A DNA stretch of 44,640 nt from Flavobacteriaceae bacterium. Lineage in GTDB: Bacteria > Bacteroidota > Bacteroidia > Flavobacteriales > Flavobacteriaceae. The stretch covers positions 1-44,640 of the forward strand of contig PBNJ01000021.1 in assembly GCA_002723075.1 (NCBI GenBank), given 5' to 3'. The translations under genes were made by a program, and so were the position numbers. Numbering within the stretch: position 1 is the first letter of the stretch; every line of letters starts with the position of its first letter. The notes below the pieces were generated by a model. That model searched no databases. It saw only the letters and a list, made by a program, of their open reading frames with translations, and was not told the DNA's origin. Positions 24,091 through 32,701 of the stretch are shown here, one piece after another.

Positions 24091-24354
24091 GTTATATCAT
24101 TGTTGACAAGACTGTATTTGATGAAGCCATTGAGTGGGTGAACGAAAATTTTACCAAAATCCCCAAGGATGATTTATTGCGCCTTTATGCTTTTTATAAA
24201 ATTGCAAATGGAATGCGACATGAGCAAAATAACAAGCAACCCATTGTGAGTGCGTTTAAAGCTAAATGCGATCATGCAGGTGTCGCACTTATCAATTGAC
24301 ATGGCGCAAGCCCGTTACAGTGCTTTAGTGGAGAAATTAAAACAAATGGATTAG
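24087..24354 (+). pseudogene. Acyl-CoA-binding protein with a frameshift
   Basis: The first frame gives 70 residues and stops at TGA 24297-24299. The ACBP core is clear: LLRLYAFYKIANG and PIVSAFKAKCDHAGVALIN. The missing C-terminal helix lies directly downstream in another frame (MAQARYSALVEKLKQMD, ending at TAG 24352-24354). Removing one T at 24296/24297 joins them into about 88 residues, the normal ACBP length. The break is one base in AATTGAC. It may be a real mutation or a sequencing or assembly error. ACBP carries long-chain acyl-CoA in the cytosol. It converges on valS with a small end overlap. Confidence 0.75.
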
Positions 24355-26975
24355 CCCTCTAATTGAGCAATTTGCTGTTCGATATGCTTGATTTTTTCTA
24401 GGGCGTCTTTCTCTTTTTTCCTTTCGATTTCAACAACCTGAGCAGGCGCATGATCCACAAAACGCGTGTTGCTCAATTTTTTTTGGACTCCAGCTAAAAA
24501 TCCTTTTTGATAATCTAAATCTTGATTAAGTTTGGCAAGCTCCTCCTCGGGGTTTTCGATAGAAAATGGAAGGTAATAGGCAGCAGTCCCAACGCGAAAT
24601 GAGAGTACTTGCTCGGGTAAGTCTTTGACCAGCTCGAAACTTTCGATATTTGCCAGTTTCGAAATCACCGCTTTGTAATAATCCATCTGTGAAGAGGTCT
24701 CAAGCAATTGCATGGGAACTTTCATGGAGATATTTTTCTGTTTTCGAATTGAACGAACAGAGGTCACCATTTCCATGGTATGTGAGAATATCGAAAGGAC
24801 CGTATTATCAATTTTTGCTTCTGTTGGCCATGAAGACACAACTAGGGCCTCCGCTTTTGTGCGTTCTGCGATATCATGCCAAAGTTCTTCACTCAAAAAC
24901 GGCATAAAAGGGTGGAGTAATCGCAGATTATTTTCAAAAATCTCAATCACTTCAGTATGGGTTTGCGCATCGATTGGATTGCCATAAGCGGGTTTGATCA
25001 ACTCTAATAACCATGAGCAAAAGTCATCCCACACCAATTTGTAAGTACACATTAAGGCATCTGAAATCCTGTATTTTGTGAAGTGGTCGTTCACCACAGA
25101 AAGCTCATTTTGGAACTTGCTCCTATACCATTCCAAACTCTGTTTGGCGGTCTGGTCCTGCGGTAGAGAATCATCAACATCCCAACTCTGAGTCAAACGG
25201 TGAGCATTCCAAATCTTATTGGCAAAATTCTTTCCTTGTTGACAAAGCGCTTCGTCGAAAAGCAAATCATTTCCGGCTGCAGAACTCAATAACAAGCCAA
25301 CGCGAACGCTATCCGCACCATATTTTTCGATAAGTGCCAATGCATCAGGAGAGTTACCCAACTGTTTGGACATCTTTCGGCCTTGGCTGTCTCGAACCAG
25401 ACCTGTCAGATATACGTTTTGAAAAGGTTGTTGATTGCGAAAAGCATAGCCGGACATAATCATTCGAGCGACCCAGAAAAACAAAATATCAGGCCCTGTG
25501 ACAAGGTCTTGTGTGGGATAATAATATTGAATTTCATCGTTTTCAGGAAATCGAATTCCATCAAAGACAGAGATTGGCCATAGCCAAGATGAAAACCATG
25601 TATCGAGCACATCTGAATCCTGCGTTAAATCTGTAGCATCAAGAGAAGGGTTTTTGGTTTTTTCACGTGCTTTTTTCAGGGCCTCTTTGGGAGTTAAGGC
25701 AACCACAAAATCTTGTTTGCCCGATCCGTAATAATAGGCAGGAATTTGCTGGCCCCACCACAACTGACGCGAGATATTCCAATCACGAATGTTATTTATC
25801 CAATGGCGATATGTATTGATGAATTTTTTGGGAAACAATCGAATTGTTCCGTCTTCAACTGCAGTCAGCGCTGGTTTGGCCAAATCTTCCATTTTCAAAA
25901 ACCATTGATCGGAGAGTCTAGGCTCTACAACTGCCTTGGTTCTTTCAGAGAGGCCAACTTTGTGCATGTGTAGCTTGGTTTGCAATAGCAATTTTGAGGA
26001 CTTGAGCTCCTGAACAATCAGTTTTCGAACTTCAAATCGGTCTTTGCCTTCAAAGTGTAAACCTTCTGCATTAAGCGTTCCATCGGGATTAAAAATATCA
26101 ACAAATGCCAGCTTGTGTTTGTCGCCCAATGCTTTATCGTTTTCATCGTGAGCAGGGGTTACCTTTAAGCAACCCGTGCCAAACTCCATATCCACATAGC
26201 TGTCTGTAATAATCGGAACTTCTCGATTGACAATCGGAACCACAACTTTTTTGCCATGCAGATGGGTAAAGCGTTCGTCTTTGGGATGAACTGCTACAGC
26301 CGTGTCTCCCATTAGCGTTTCTGGACGAGTCGTGGCAATGGTAACTGTCTCCTCGCTATCAACTAATCGATAAGCAATATGGTATAAATTGCCTTGTTTT
26401 TCTTCATAAATCACTTCTTCGTCAGAAAGTGTGGTTTGGGCTTCTGGATCCCAATTCACCATTCGGAATCCACGGTAGATCAACCCACGCTCAAAAAGGT
26501 CTACAAAAACCCGAAGAACGGATTCAGTCATGGGCTCGTCGAGGGTGAATTTGGTGCGATCCCAATCGCAAGAACATCCAAGTTTTTTGAGTTGCTCCAA
26601 AATAATCCCGCCATGTTCATCGGTCCATTCCCAAGCATGCTTGAGAAATTCCTCTCGAGTCAAGTCTTCTTTTTTCACACCTTGATCTGCTAATTTCTGA
26701 ACCACTTTCGCTTCAGTAGCAATGGACGCATGGTCAGTTCCTGGAACCCAACAGGCATTCATGCCAAGCATACGCGCACGCCGTATAAGTACATCTTGCA
26801 ATGTATTATTCATCATGTGTCCCATATGCAAAACGCCTGTAACATTCGGTGGAGGAATCACAATTGTGTAGGGTTTTCGGGAGTCGGGCTCAGAACGAAA
26901 ATAGTGATTTGCTAGCCAATAAGCATACCACTTTTCAGCGATTTGATTGGAATTGAATGTGTTGGGAGAACCCAT
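24351..26975 (-). CDS. valS: Valyl-tRNA synthetase
   Basis: The start at 26975 (MGSPNTFNSNQIAEKW) gives 874 residues. The class I motifs are IPPPNVTGVLHMGH (HMGH form of HIGH) and GRKMSKQLGNSPD (KMSKS form). The ARTTRPET-like editing motif ATTRPETLMGDTAV and a C-terminal coiled coil (NPEEELAKLNQDLDYQKGF...KIKHIEQQIAQLE) are typical of ValRS. A TTG start at 27005 lies inside the likely -7 box and is rejected. It attaches valine to tRNA-Val. The tRNA-Val gene itself is far away at the right end. Confidence 0.97.
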   Translation of the reverse strand: MGSPNTFNSNQIAEKWYAYWLANHYFRSEPDSRKPYTIVIPPPNVTGVLHMGHMMNNTLQDVLIRRARMLGMNACWVPGTDHASIATEAKVVQKLADQGVKKEDLTREEFLKHAWEWTDEHGGIILEQLKKLGCSCDWDRTKFTLDEPMTESVLRVFVDLFERGLIYRGFRMVNWDPEAQTTLSDEEVIYEEKQGNLYHIAYRLVDSEETVTIATTRPETLMGDTAVAVHPKDERFTHLHGKKVVVPIVNREVPIITDSYVDMEFGTGCLKVTPAHDENDKALGDKHKLAFVDIFNPDGTLNAEGLHFEGKDRFEVRKLIVQELKSSKLLLQTKLHMHKVGLSERTKAVVEPRLSDQWFLKMEDLAKPALTAVEDGTIRLFPKKFINTYRHWINNIRDWNISRQLWWGQQIPAYYYGSGKQDFVVALTPKEALKKAREKTKNPSLDATDLTQDSDVLDTWFSSWLWPISVFDGIRFPENDEIQYYYPTQDLVTGPDILFFWVARMIMSGYAFRNQQPFQNVYLTGLVRDSQGRKMSKQLGNSPDALALIEKYGADSVRVGLLLSSAAGNDLLFDEALCQQGKNFANKIWNAHRLTQSWDVDDSLPQDQTAKQSLEWYRSKFQNELSVVNDHFTKYRISDALMCTYKLVWDDFCSWLLELIKPAYGNPIDAQTHTEVIEIFENNLRLLHPFMPFLSEELWHDIAERTKAEALVVSSWPTEAKIDNTVLSIFSHTMEMVTSVRSIRKQKNISMKVPMQLLETSSQMDYYKAVISKLANIESFELVKDLPEQVLSFRVGTAAYYLPFSIENPEEELAKLNQDLDYQKGFLAGVQKKLSNTRFVDHAPAQVVEIERKKEKDALEKIKHIEQQIAQLEG

Positions 26976-27002
26976 GAAAAGATGCGTTGTCGTATTGAAT
27001 GA

Positions 27003-27010
27003 CAAAAGTA
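27003..27010 (-). promoter_or_regulatory. -7 box of valS
   Basis: TACTTTTG on the minus strand lies 27 bases before the ATG at 26975. It supports the shorter valS start, since the longer frame begins within this box. No TTG lies at the usual distance. Confidence 0.5.
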
Positions 27011-27086
27011 GCTAAGAACAATTGATAAAAAAAGCCATTGATAATCTGAAATAGATTTTTGTATATTTAACCAAAAGAAAGAAAAC

Positions 27087-27473
27087 ATGAAGTTCACCAA
27101 GTTTTTTATCGCAATCCTATTGTGTTTTTGCTATACCAATGGATTTTCACAAGCTGAAATCACTTTCGAGTCGGATGTGGTTGATTACGGCACGATTGAA
27201 AAAGGAGCTGATGGGGTTCGTGAATTCAAGTTTACCAATACGGGCTCATCCCCTTTATACATTACTCAGGTTCGTTCGTCCTGTGGTTGTACAATCCCCA
27301 AAAAACCCACCGATTCCATTATGCCTGGAGTTGAAGAGGTGATTGAAGTGAAATACGACACCAATCGAGTTGGTCCAATCCGCAAAACCATAACGGTTAG
27401 TTCCAATGCTGTAACGCCAGTGGTGGCCTTACAAATCAAGGGCACTGTCGAGGAACCAGAGGAAGAAGAATAG
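27087..27473 (+). CDS. DUF1573 secreted protein
   Basis: The 128-residue protein has a signal peptide (MKFTKFFIAILLCFCYTNGFS) and one DUF1573 beta-sandwich: VDYGTIEKGADGVREFKFTNTGSSPLYI, the VRSSCGCTIPKKP motif and VKYDTNRVGPIRKTITVSSN. The tail is acidic (EEPEEEE). DUF1573 domains resemble immunoglobulin-like ASH/MSP repeats and are common in Bacteroidota, with unknown function. It lies between the divergent valS and an aminotransferase and is probably a single gene. Confidence 0.88.
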   Translation: MKFTKFFIAILLCFCYTNGFSQAEITFESDVVDYGTIEKGADGVREFKFTNTGSSPLYITQVRSSCGCTIPKKPTDSIMPGVEEVIEVKYDTNRVGPIRKTITVSSNAVTPVVALQIKGTVEEPEEEE

Positions 27474-27522
27474 CTTTTCAGCTTAACATCCCTGTCGATT
27501 CGGGCTAAATTTTGCATCTTTG

Positions 27523-27538
27523 CTGTCAAAATTGACAG
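27523..27538 (+). promoter_or_regulatory. Palindrome at the aminotransferase start, candidate operator
   Basis: CTGTCAA-AA-TTGACAG is a perfect 16-bp palindrome that ends on the base before the ATG (27539). It immediately follows CATCTTTG (27515-27522), a -7 box with one mismatch. A repressor here would block initiation. The same sequence could also form a hairpin in the mRNA. Confidence 0.45.
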
Positions 27539-28753
27539 ATGCCTAAAATTTCGTTGAAAGGGATGAATCTTCCCACCTCACCCATTCGAAAATTATCGAA
27601 ATATGCCGAGGAAGCTAAAGCGAAAGGAATTGAGGTGATCCACCTCAATATTGGTCAACCTGACATTCAAACACCCGCTAAAGCTTTAGATGCGATAAAG
27701 TTCTTTGACCAAAAGGTATTGACTTATGGCCCATCTGAGGGATCTTTGGCGTATCGTCAAAAGATGTGCACCTACTATGCCGAGCACAATATCGTAATTC
27801 AACCAGAAGATATTTTGGTTACCACAGGTGCAAGCGAAGCCATTATCATGACTTTGGATTGCATTACCAATGAGGGCGATGAACTCATTATTCCAGAGCC
27901 CTTTTATGCCAATTATGACACTTTTGCAGCTGCTTGTGGTGTCAAGGTTGTCCCTGTATCTTCTACCATTGATGCCCATTTTTCGTTGCCGTCAATCGAT
28001 GAAATTGAAGGAAAAATCAATGATAAAACAAGGGCTATTTTTATTTGCAATCCAAACAATCCAACTGGGTATGTCTATACCCATAAAGAGCTCAATGATC
28101 TGGCTGATCTTGTTAAAAAACACGATATCTTTTTGATTGTCGATGAGGTCTATCGAGAATTTGTTTATGATGGGGCAATCCACCATTCGGTACTCACAAT
28201 TCCAGGTCTTGAAGAGCATGCGATCCTAGTGGACTCCATGTCAAAACGATACAGTATGTGTGGCGCAAGAATTGGGTGTTTGGTCTCCAAAAACAAAGCT
28301 GTTATGGAAGCTGCACTGAAGTTTGCGCAATCTCGTCTGTCTCCCCCGACTTTAGGCCTTCATGCCTCCGAAGCTGCTATGGATGAGCCACTTCGTTATC
28401 TTCAAGAAGTCGCAGCTACCTACCTTGAGCGAAGAAATACACTGGTTCAAGCCTTACAACAAGTACCAGGGATCACTGTCAGCAAGCCACGCGGCGCATT
28501 TTACTGCTTGGCACAACTCCCTGTTGAGGATACAGATGAATTTGCAAAATGGTTGTTGACTTCTTACAACCACAACGGTAAAACAGTCATGGTAGCCCCC
28601 GCATCAGGATTTTATGGAGATCGTCATCTCGGTAAATCTTTGATTCGAATTGCTTTTGTGCTCGACAAAGAAAAGCTCAAAGAAAGTGCCCTTATCCTTG
28701 AAGGTGCCTTGCATGCTTATCCACACACTCTGACATCAAAATTGAGCCAATGA
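27539..28753 (+). CDS. PLP-dependent aminotransferase, class I (aspartate-type)
   Basis: The 404-residue protein has the fold-type I layout: LNIGQPDIQTP, TTGASEAIIMTLDCI, FICNPNNPTGYVY, VDEVYREFVYD, and the PLP lysine in SMSKRYSMCGARIG, with RIAF near the end carrying the carboxylate-binding Arg. It probably transfers amino groups between aspartate or related acids and 2-oxoglutarate. Exact substrate is not readable. It overlaps murB by 4 bases (ATGA at 28750-28753), which suggests co-expression. Confidence 0.92.
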   Translation: MPKISLKGMNLPTSPIRKLSKYAEEAKAKGIEVIHLNIGQPDIQTPAKALDAIKFFDQKVLTYGPSEGSLAYRQKMCTYYAEHNIVIQPEDILVTTGASEAIIMTLDCITNEGDELIIPEPFYANYDTFAAACGVKVVPVSSTIDAHFSLPSIDEIEGKINDKTRAIFICNPNNPTGYVYTHKELNDLADLVKKHDIFLIVDEVYREFVYDGAIHHSVLTIPGLEEHAILVDSMSKRYSMCGARIGCLVSKNKAVMEAALKFAQSRLSPPTLGLHASEAAMDEPLRYLQEVAATYLERRNTLVQALQQVPGITVSKPRGAFYCLAQLPVEDTDEFAKWLLTSYNHNGKTVMVAPASGFYGDRHLGKSLIRIAFVLDKEKLKESALILEGALHAYPHTLTSKLSQ

Positions 28754-29763
28754 TCGAACAAGGCGTTTCACTCAAAACCTATAATAGTTTTGGAGTAGCC
28801 GCAGAAGCTGCCTTATTTGCCGTTGCAAAAACCATTGAAGATTTACAATCCATACTCAAAGATCAGCGCTTTGCCTCTGCTTGGATTTTAGGTGGTGGCA
28901 GCAATACATTGTTTTGTGACACCCCCAAACCTCCAATCATTCACCTTGCAATATCTGGCATCGAAATCACTGAAGAACAGAGGGACGAGGTCGTCATCAA
29001 GGCAGGTGCAGGAGTAAACTGGCACGAATTGGTATTATGGTCTCTTGAAAAGGGATTTGGCGGACTAGAAAATCTGGCTTTAATCCCGGGAAATGTTGGC
29101 GCAGCTCCAATTCAAAATATAGGTGCTTATGGGGTCGAATTGCAAGATGTTTTTGAATCCTGTACGCTGGTCAATAGAAAAGATCAGAGCGTAGAAACTT
29201 ATGACAAGGTCGCTTGTCAGTTTGGGTATAGAGACTCCATTTTTAAACGTGAGTTAAAACACAAAGTGGTGATTACGGATGTCAGTTTACGACTGAAAAA
29301 AGAGAATTATCGGCTTAATACCTCTTATGGAGCCATTGCACACTTGCTGACGTCCAAAGGAATCAGCACGCCAAGCCCAAAAGACATTGCAGATGTTGTC
29401 ATCGGTATTCGAACAACCAAGTTGCCTGACCCCAAACAGCTGGGCAATGCTGGAAGTTTTTTTAAAAACCCGATTGTGGATCACGATCAGGTTATACAAC
29501 TCAAATCATCATTTCCCGACATTCCGCATTACGCCCAACCAAATCAAAACTATAAAATCCCTGCAGCATGGCTTATCGAACAAGTCGGGCTTAAAGGAGC
29601 GCGAGAGGGGGATGTGGGTACACACAAACACCATGCGCTTGTTTTGGTTAATTATGGCAGTGCCAGTGGACATGAAATCAAGACCTTTAGCCAGAAAGTT
29701 CAACAAACGGTTGAAGAGCGTTTTGCTATTCGCTTACAACCCGAAGTCAATTTCTGCTGTTAA
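28750..29763 (+). CDS. murB: UDP-N-acetylenolpyruvoylglucosamine reductase
   Basis: The 337-residue FAD enzyme shows SFGVAAEAALFA, WILGGGSNTLFCD, NLALIPGNVGAAPIQNIGAYGVE, FGYRDSIFK, LGNAGSFFKNP with the catalytic Ser, and PEVNF at the end with a conserved Glu. It reduces UDP-GlcNAc-enolpyruvate to UDP-MurNAc in peptidoglycan synthesis. The length and the final PEVNF match the E. coli type I form. Confidence 0.96.
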   Translation: MIEQGVSLKTYNSFGVAAEAALFAVAKTIEDLQSILKDQRFASAWILGGGSNTLFCDTPKPPIIHLAISGIEITEEQRDEVVIKAGAGVNWHELVLWSLEKGFGGLENLALIPGNVGAAPIQNIGAYGVELQDVFESCTLVNRKDQSVETYDKVACQFGYRDSIFKRELKHKVVITDVSLRLKKENYRLNTSYGAIAHLLTSKGISTPSPKDIADVVIGIRTTKLPDPKQLGNAGSFFKNPIVDHDQVIQLKSSFPDIPHYAQPNQNYKIPAAWLIEQVGLKGAREGDVGTHKHHALVLVNYGSASGHEIKTFSQKVQQTVEERFAIRLQPEVNFCC

Positions 29764-29766
29764 TCG

Positions 29767-29774
29767 TATCTTTG
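29767..29774 (+). promoter_or_regulatory. -7 box of the small membrane protein gene
   Basis: TATCTTTG ends 4 bases before the ATG at 29779, directly after the murB stop. No -33 TTG is visible at the usual spacing. Confidence 0.5.
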
Positions 29775-29778
29775 CCCT

Positions 29779-29988
29779 ATGAAACTTTTTTTGCTTAGTG
29801 TCATACTCATCGGACTTGCATTTGCGGGGATTGCCATTAAAATTTGGGCAAAAAAAGACGGGGAGTTTGCAGGAACTTGCGCCAGTCAAAGTCCGTTTTT
29901 AAACAAAGATGGTAAACCCTGTGGATTGTGCGGTAAAATGCCCGAGCAGCAAACAGATTGCGACCTACCGCATCCACAGCACAACTAA
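29779..29988 (+). CDS. Small membrane-anchored Cys-rich protein
   Basis: The 69-residue protein has one N-terminal hydrophobic segment (LFLLSVILIGLAFAGIAIKIW) and a short soluble part with five... cysteines counted as C34, C48, C51 and C60 in TCASQSP, PCGLCGKMP and TDCDLP. The CGLC pair resembles a metal or redox site. It matches the flavobacterial family usually labelled membrane or secreted protein, found beside a sigma factor and an Nramp gene, as here. Its function is unknown. The four cysteines outside the membrane could bind a metal, which is my inference. Confidence 0.75.
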   Translation: MKLFLLSVILIGLAFAGIAIKIWAKKDGEFAGTCASQSPFLNKDGKPCGLCGKMPEQQTDCDLPHPQHN

Positions 29989-30020
29989 GAGTCCGTTTAG
30001 ATTTCTTATTTTTAACTTCT

Positions 30021-30578
30021 GTGAAAAACCAAGAACAAACGATTTCTGATCTTGTTCATTCTGCAAAGCATCAAGACCAACATGCTTTTCGTCAGTTGCT
30101 GGATCTGCATTGGAATGAATTGTATGGGTTTATGATTAAGCGAACAGAGAATGAAAACGATGCCGAAGACCTCTGTCTTCAGGCCTTTTCAAAAGCGTTT
30201 GATAAAATCGAAACCTATAATGATGAGTTTACCTTTTCGACATGGCTTACCTCAATCGCCAAAAACTTACATGTCGATTTGATTCGAAAGGAAAAAACGC
30301 GACTACATCAATCGACAGATGTTGATGAGGTGGGCCTTGACGTAATTGACAAAACTTTGGGTCCCGAAGACCAACTGATACGATCTCAAAACCTAGACAA
30401 GCTTCTACAACAAGTTCGATCGCTTAAACCCATTTATCGGGACGTAATTCAACTGCGTTTTTTTCAGGAACTCAGCCATAAAGAAATGGCAACACAGCTC
30501 GGACTATCGTTGAGCAATGTAAAAGTTCGTTTGCTTCGTGCCAAAAAGTTGTTGGCTGAAATCATTAATGACAAATGA
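30021..30578 (+). CDS. ECF-type RNA polymerase sigma factor
   Basis: The GTG at 30021 gives 185 residues (VKNQEQTISDLVHSAKH); an earlier in-frame start at 29958 overlaps the preceding gene and is rejected. Region 2 is HAFRQLLDLHWNELYGFMIKRTENENDAEDLCLQAFSKAFDKIETYN...FSTWLTSIAKNLHVDLIRK. Region 4 is PIYRDVIQLRFFQELSHKEMATQLGLSLSNVKVRLLRAKKLL. No anti-sigma gene lies next to it. It overlaps the Nramp-like transporter by 4 bases (30575-30578), suggesting it regulates or is co-regulated with metal uptake. Confidence 0.92.
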   Translation: MKNQEQTISDLVHSAKHQDQHAFRQLLDLHWNELYGFMIKRTENENDAEDLCLQAFSKAFDKIETYNDEFTFSTWLTSIAKNLHVDLIRKEKTRLHQSTDVDEVGLDVIDKTLGPEDQLIRSQNLDKLLQQVRSLKPIYRDVIQLRFFQELSHKEMATQLGLSLSNVKVRLLRAKKLLAEIINDK

Positions 30579-31792
30579 AGAATACATTACAAAAACTTGG
30601 CCCTGGACTCTTGTTTGCTGGTGCTGCTATTGGAGTTTCTCACTTGGTACAATCCACTCGTGCAGGGGCTGACTTTGGTCTCGGTTTGCTATGGGCATTA
30701 TTACTCGTCAACTTCTTCAAGTATCCATTTTTTCAATTTGGACCCCGCTATGCCCTAGCGACTGGAGAAAGTCTACTAGCTGGATATGCCAAACTAGGAA
30801 AGGGAGTGATTGTCACCTATTTTGTGTTGACAATCGCAACCATGTTTACCATCCAAACTGCGGTGACGATCGTAACTGCTGGACTGGCAGTTGAACTTTT
30901 TGGCATTTCATCCAATATTGTGTATTGGGGTGTTGTAATCACTTTGATTTGTGCAACGCTATTGTCTTTTGGGCGTTATGGGTTATTGGATCAAGGCATG
31001 AAGGTCATTATCATCGTGCTGAGCATCAGTACTTTCGTCGCTGCTTTTCTAGCATTTGGACAGTCCAAAGACATTGAGTGGACACAAGTCCTTCCCGCCT
31101 CAACGACTGGCTTTGCATTTTTGATTGCCTTTATGGGTTGGATGCCTGGACCTTTAGACATATCGGTCTGGCATTCGTTATGGTCACTAGAGAAGAAAAA
31201 AAGAATGCAAAACTTAACGGTCAAACAGAGTTTATTCGATTTCAATGTAGGCTATTTGACAACCATTGTTCTTGGTGTATGCTTTGTTCTATTAGGTACT
31301 TTGGTTATGTACGGCACAGGAATCGGGTTTTCTAGTAGCGGCGGTGCCTTTGCACAGCAACTCATTGCATTATATACAAGTAGTTTGGGGAATGGCGCAT
31401 ATTGGATAATTGGGATTGCCGCATTTACCACCATGTTTAGCACCACACTTACTACCTTAGATGCATCCCCCAGAGCAATGGCAAAAACCGCACAAATTTT
31501 ACAGTTACCAATCGTGATGTCTTCCTATTTGTTTTGGATTTTAGTTTTGGTAATCGGGACTTGCGCCGTTTTCTTTTTTCTACTTTCCAACATGGGAGCA
31601 CTTGTTCAATTGGCAACCATTCTTTCTTTTATTACAGCCCCATTTTATGGGTTGATAAACTTTTTACTAGTCTCCGGAAGGCATATGCCTGAAAACTATC
31701 GTCCAAATGGGTTGATGAGAGTTTGGTCAATCGCTGGATTGGTTTTTTTGACAGGATTTACAATTTGGTACTTGAGTACTTTTTTGATTTAG
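30575..31792 (+). CDS. Nramp-like metal transporter with non-canonical metal site
   Basis: The 405-residue protein has about eleven membrane helices and the Nramp start GPGLLFAGAAIGVSHLVQSTRAGADFGLGLLW. In classical Nramp the first helix carries Asp-Pro-Gly-Asn; here the position reads GVSH. Helix 6 normally has Met-Pro-His; here it is GWMPGPLD. The rest of the fold is recognisable (helices, TTLDASPRAMAKT). It may therefore carry a different ion or substrate. NRMT-type relatives that lost the DPGN motif move magnesium, but I cannot assign a substrate. It is translationally coupled to the ECF sigma gene. Confidence 0.85.
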   Translation: MKNTLQKLGPGLLFAGAAIGVSHLVQSTRAGADFGLGLLWALLLVNFFKYPFFQFGPRYALATGESLLAGYAKLGKGVIVTYFVLTIATMFTIQTAVTIVTAGLAVELFGISSNIVYWGVVITLICATLLSFGRYGLLDQGMKVIIIVLSISTFVAAFLAFGQSKDIEWTQVLPASTTGFAFLIAFMGWMPGPLDISVWHSLWSLEKKKRMQNLTVKQSLFDFNVGYLTTIVLGVCFVLLGTLVMYGTGIGFSSSGGAFAQQLIALYTSSLGNGAYWIIGIAAFTTMFSTTLTTLDASPRAMAKTAQILQLPIVMSSYLFWILVLVIGTCAVFFFLLSNMGALVQLATILSFITAPFYGLINFLLVSGRHMPENYRPNGLMRVWSIAGLVFLTGFTIWYLSTFLI

Positions 31793-31802
31793 TGTATCTT
31801 TG
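31772..31802 (+). promoter_or_regulatory. Promoter of lipA
   Basis: TTG (31772-31774), 20 bases, then TATCTTTG (31795-31802), ending 8 bases before the lipA ATG. The promoter overlaps the last codons of the Nramp-like gene, so lipA can be expressed on its own. Confidence 0.7.
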
Positions 31803-31810
31803 TCAAGTCT

Positions 31811-32686
31811 ATGAAAACAGAAATTCTAGAATCCAAAACAGCTCATACGCCAAAGCCAAAATGGCTCCGTGTAAAACTCCCAACTGGAAAAAAATACACT
31901 GAACTCAGAGGTCTTGTCGATAAATATAATCTCCATACGATTTGCACATCGGGTAGTTGTCCCAATATGGGTGAGTGCTGGGGTGAGGGAACTGCGACAT
32001 TTATGATTTTAGGAAATATCTGTACGCGTTCATGCGGGTTTTGTGGTGTGCAAACGGGCCGCCCCGAAACGGTGGACTGGGCAGAACCAGAAAAAGTTGC
32101 ACGATCTATCAAAATTATGAAAATCAAGCATGCGGTACTCACTTCTGTTGATCGAGATGACTTGCCTGACATGGGCTCAATACTCTGGGCAGAAACGGTG
32201 CAAGCAGTCCGCAGATTGAATCCAGAAACTACGATGGAAACTTTGATTCCTGATTTTCAAGGGATTGAAAAACATATCGATCGCATCGTCAATGTGATGC
32301 CCGAGGTTGTATCACACAATATGGAAACTGTTCGCAGATTAACTCGCGAAGTGCGAATCCAAGCCAAATACGATCAAAGTTTAGGAGTGTTGCGCTACCT
32401 TAAGCAAGCCGGAGTTCGTCGTACCAAATCTGGGATTATGCTCGGTTTAGGTGAGACCGAGGAAGAAGTCAAACAAACCATGCGCGACCTAAGAGATGCG
32501 AATGTTGATATTGTGACAATTGGACAATATCTCCAACCCTCCAAAAAACATCTCCCTGTCAAAGAATTTATCACGCCTGAGCAGTTTAAAGTTTATGAGG
32601 ATTTTGGAAAAGAAATCGGCTTTAGACATGTCGAAAGCGGTGCACTTGTGCGTTCCTCCTATAAAGCACACAAACATATCGCTTAA
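31811..32686 (+). CDS. lipA: Lipoyl synthase
   Basis: The 291-residue radical SAM enzyme has the auxiliary cluster motif C45-N4-C50-N5-C56 (CTSGSCPNMGEC), the radical SAM cluster C71xxxC75xxC78 (CTRSCGFC), and the RSSY serine near the end that ligates the auxiliary cluster. It inserts two sulfurs into octanoyl groups on E2 and H proteins. No lipB lies beside it. Confidence 0.97.
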   Translation: MKTEILESKTAHTPKPKWLRVKLPTGKKYTELRGLVDKYNLHTICTSGSCPNMGECWGEGTATFMILGNICTRSCGFCGVQTGRPETVDWAEPEKVARSIKIMKIKHAVLTSVDRDDLPDMGSILWAETVQAVRRLNPETTMETLIPDFQGIEKHIDRIVNVMPEVVSHNMETVRRLTREVRIQAKYDQSLGVLRYLKQAGVRRTKSGIMLGLGETEEEVKQTMRDLRDANVDIVTIGQYLQPSKKHLPVKEFITPEQFKVYEDFGKEIGFRHVESGALVRSSYKAHKHIA

Positions 32687-32701
32687 ACATTCTTTTGTTT
32701 T

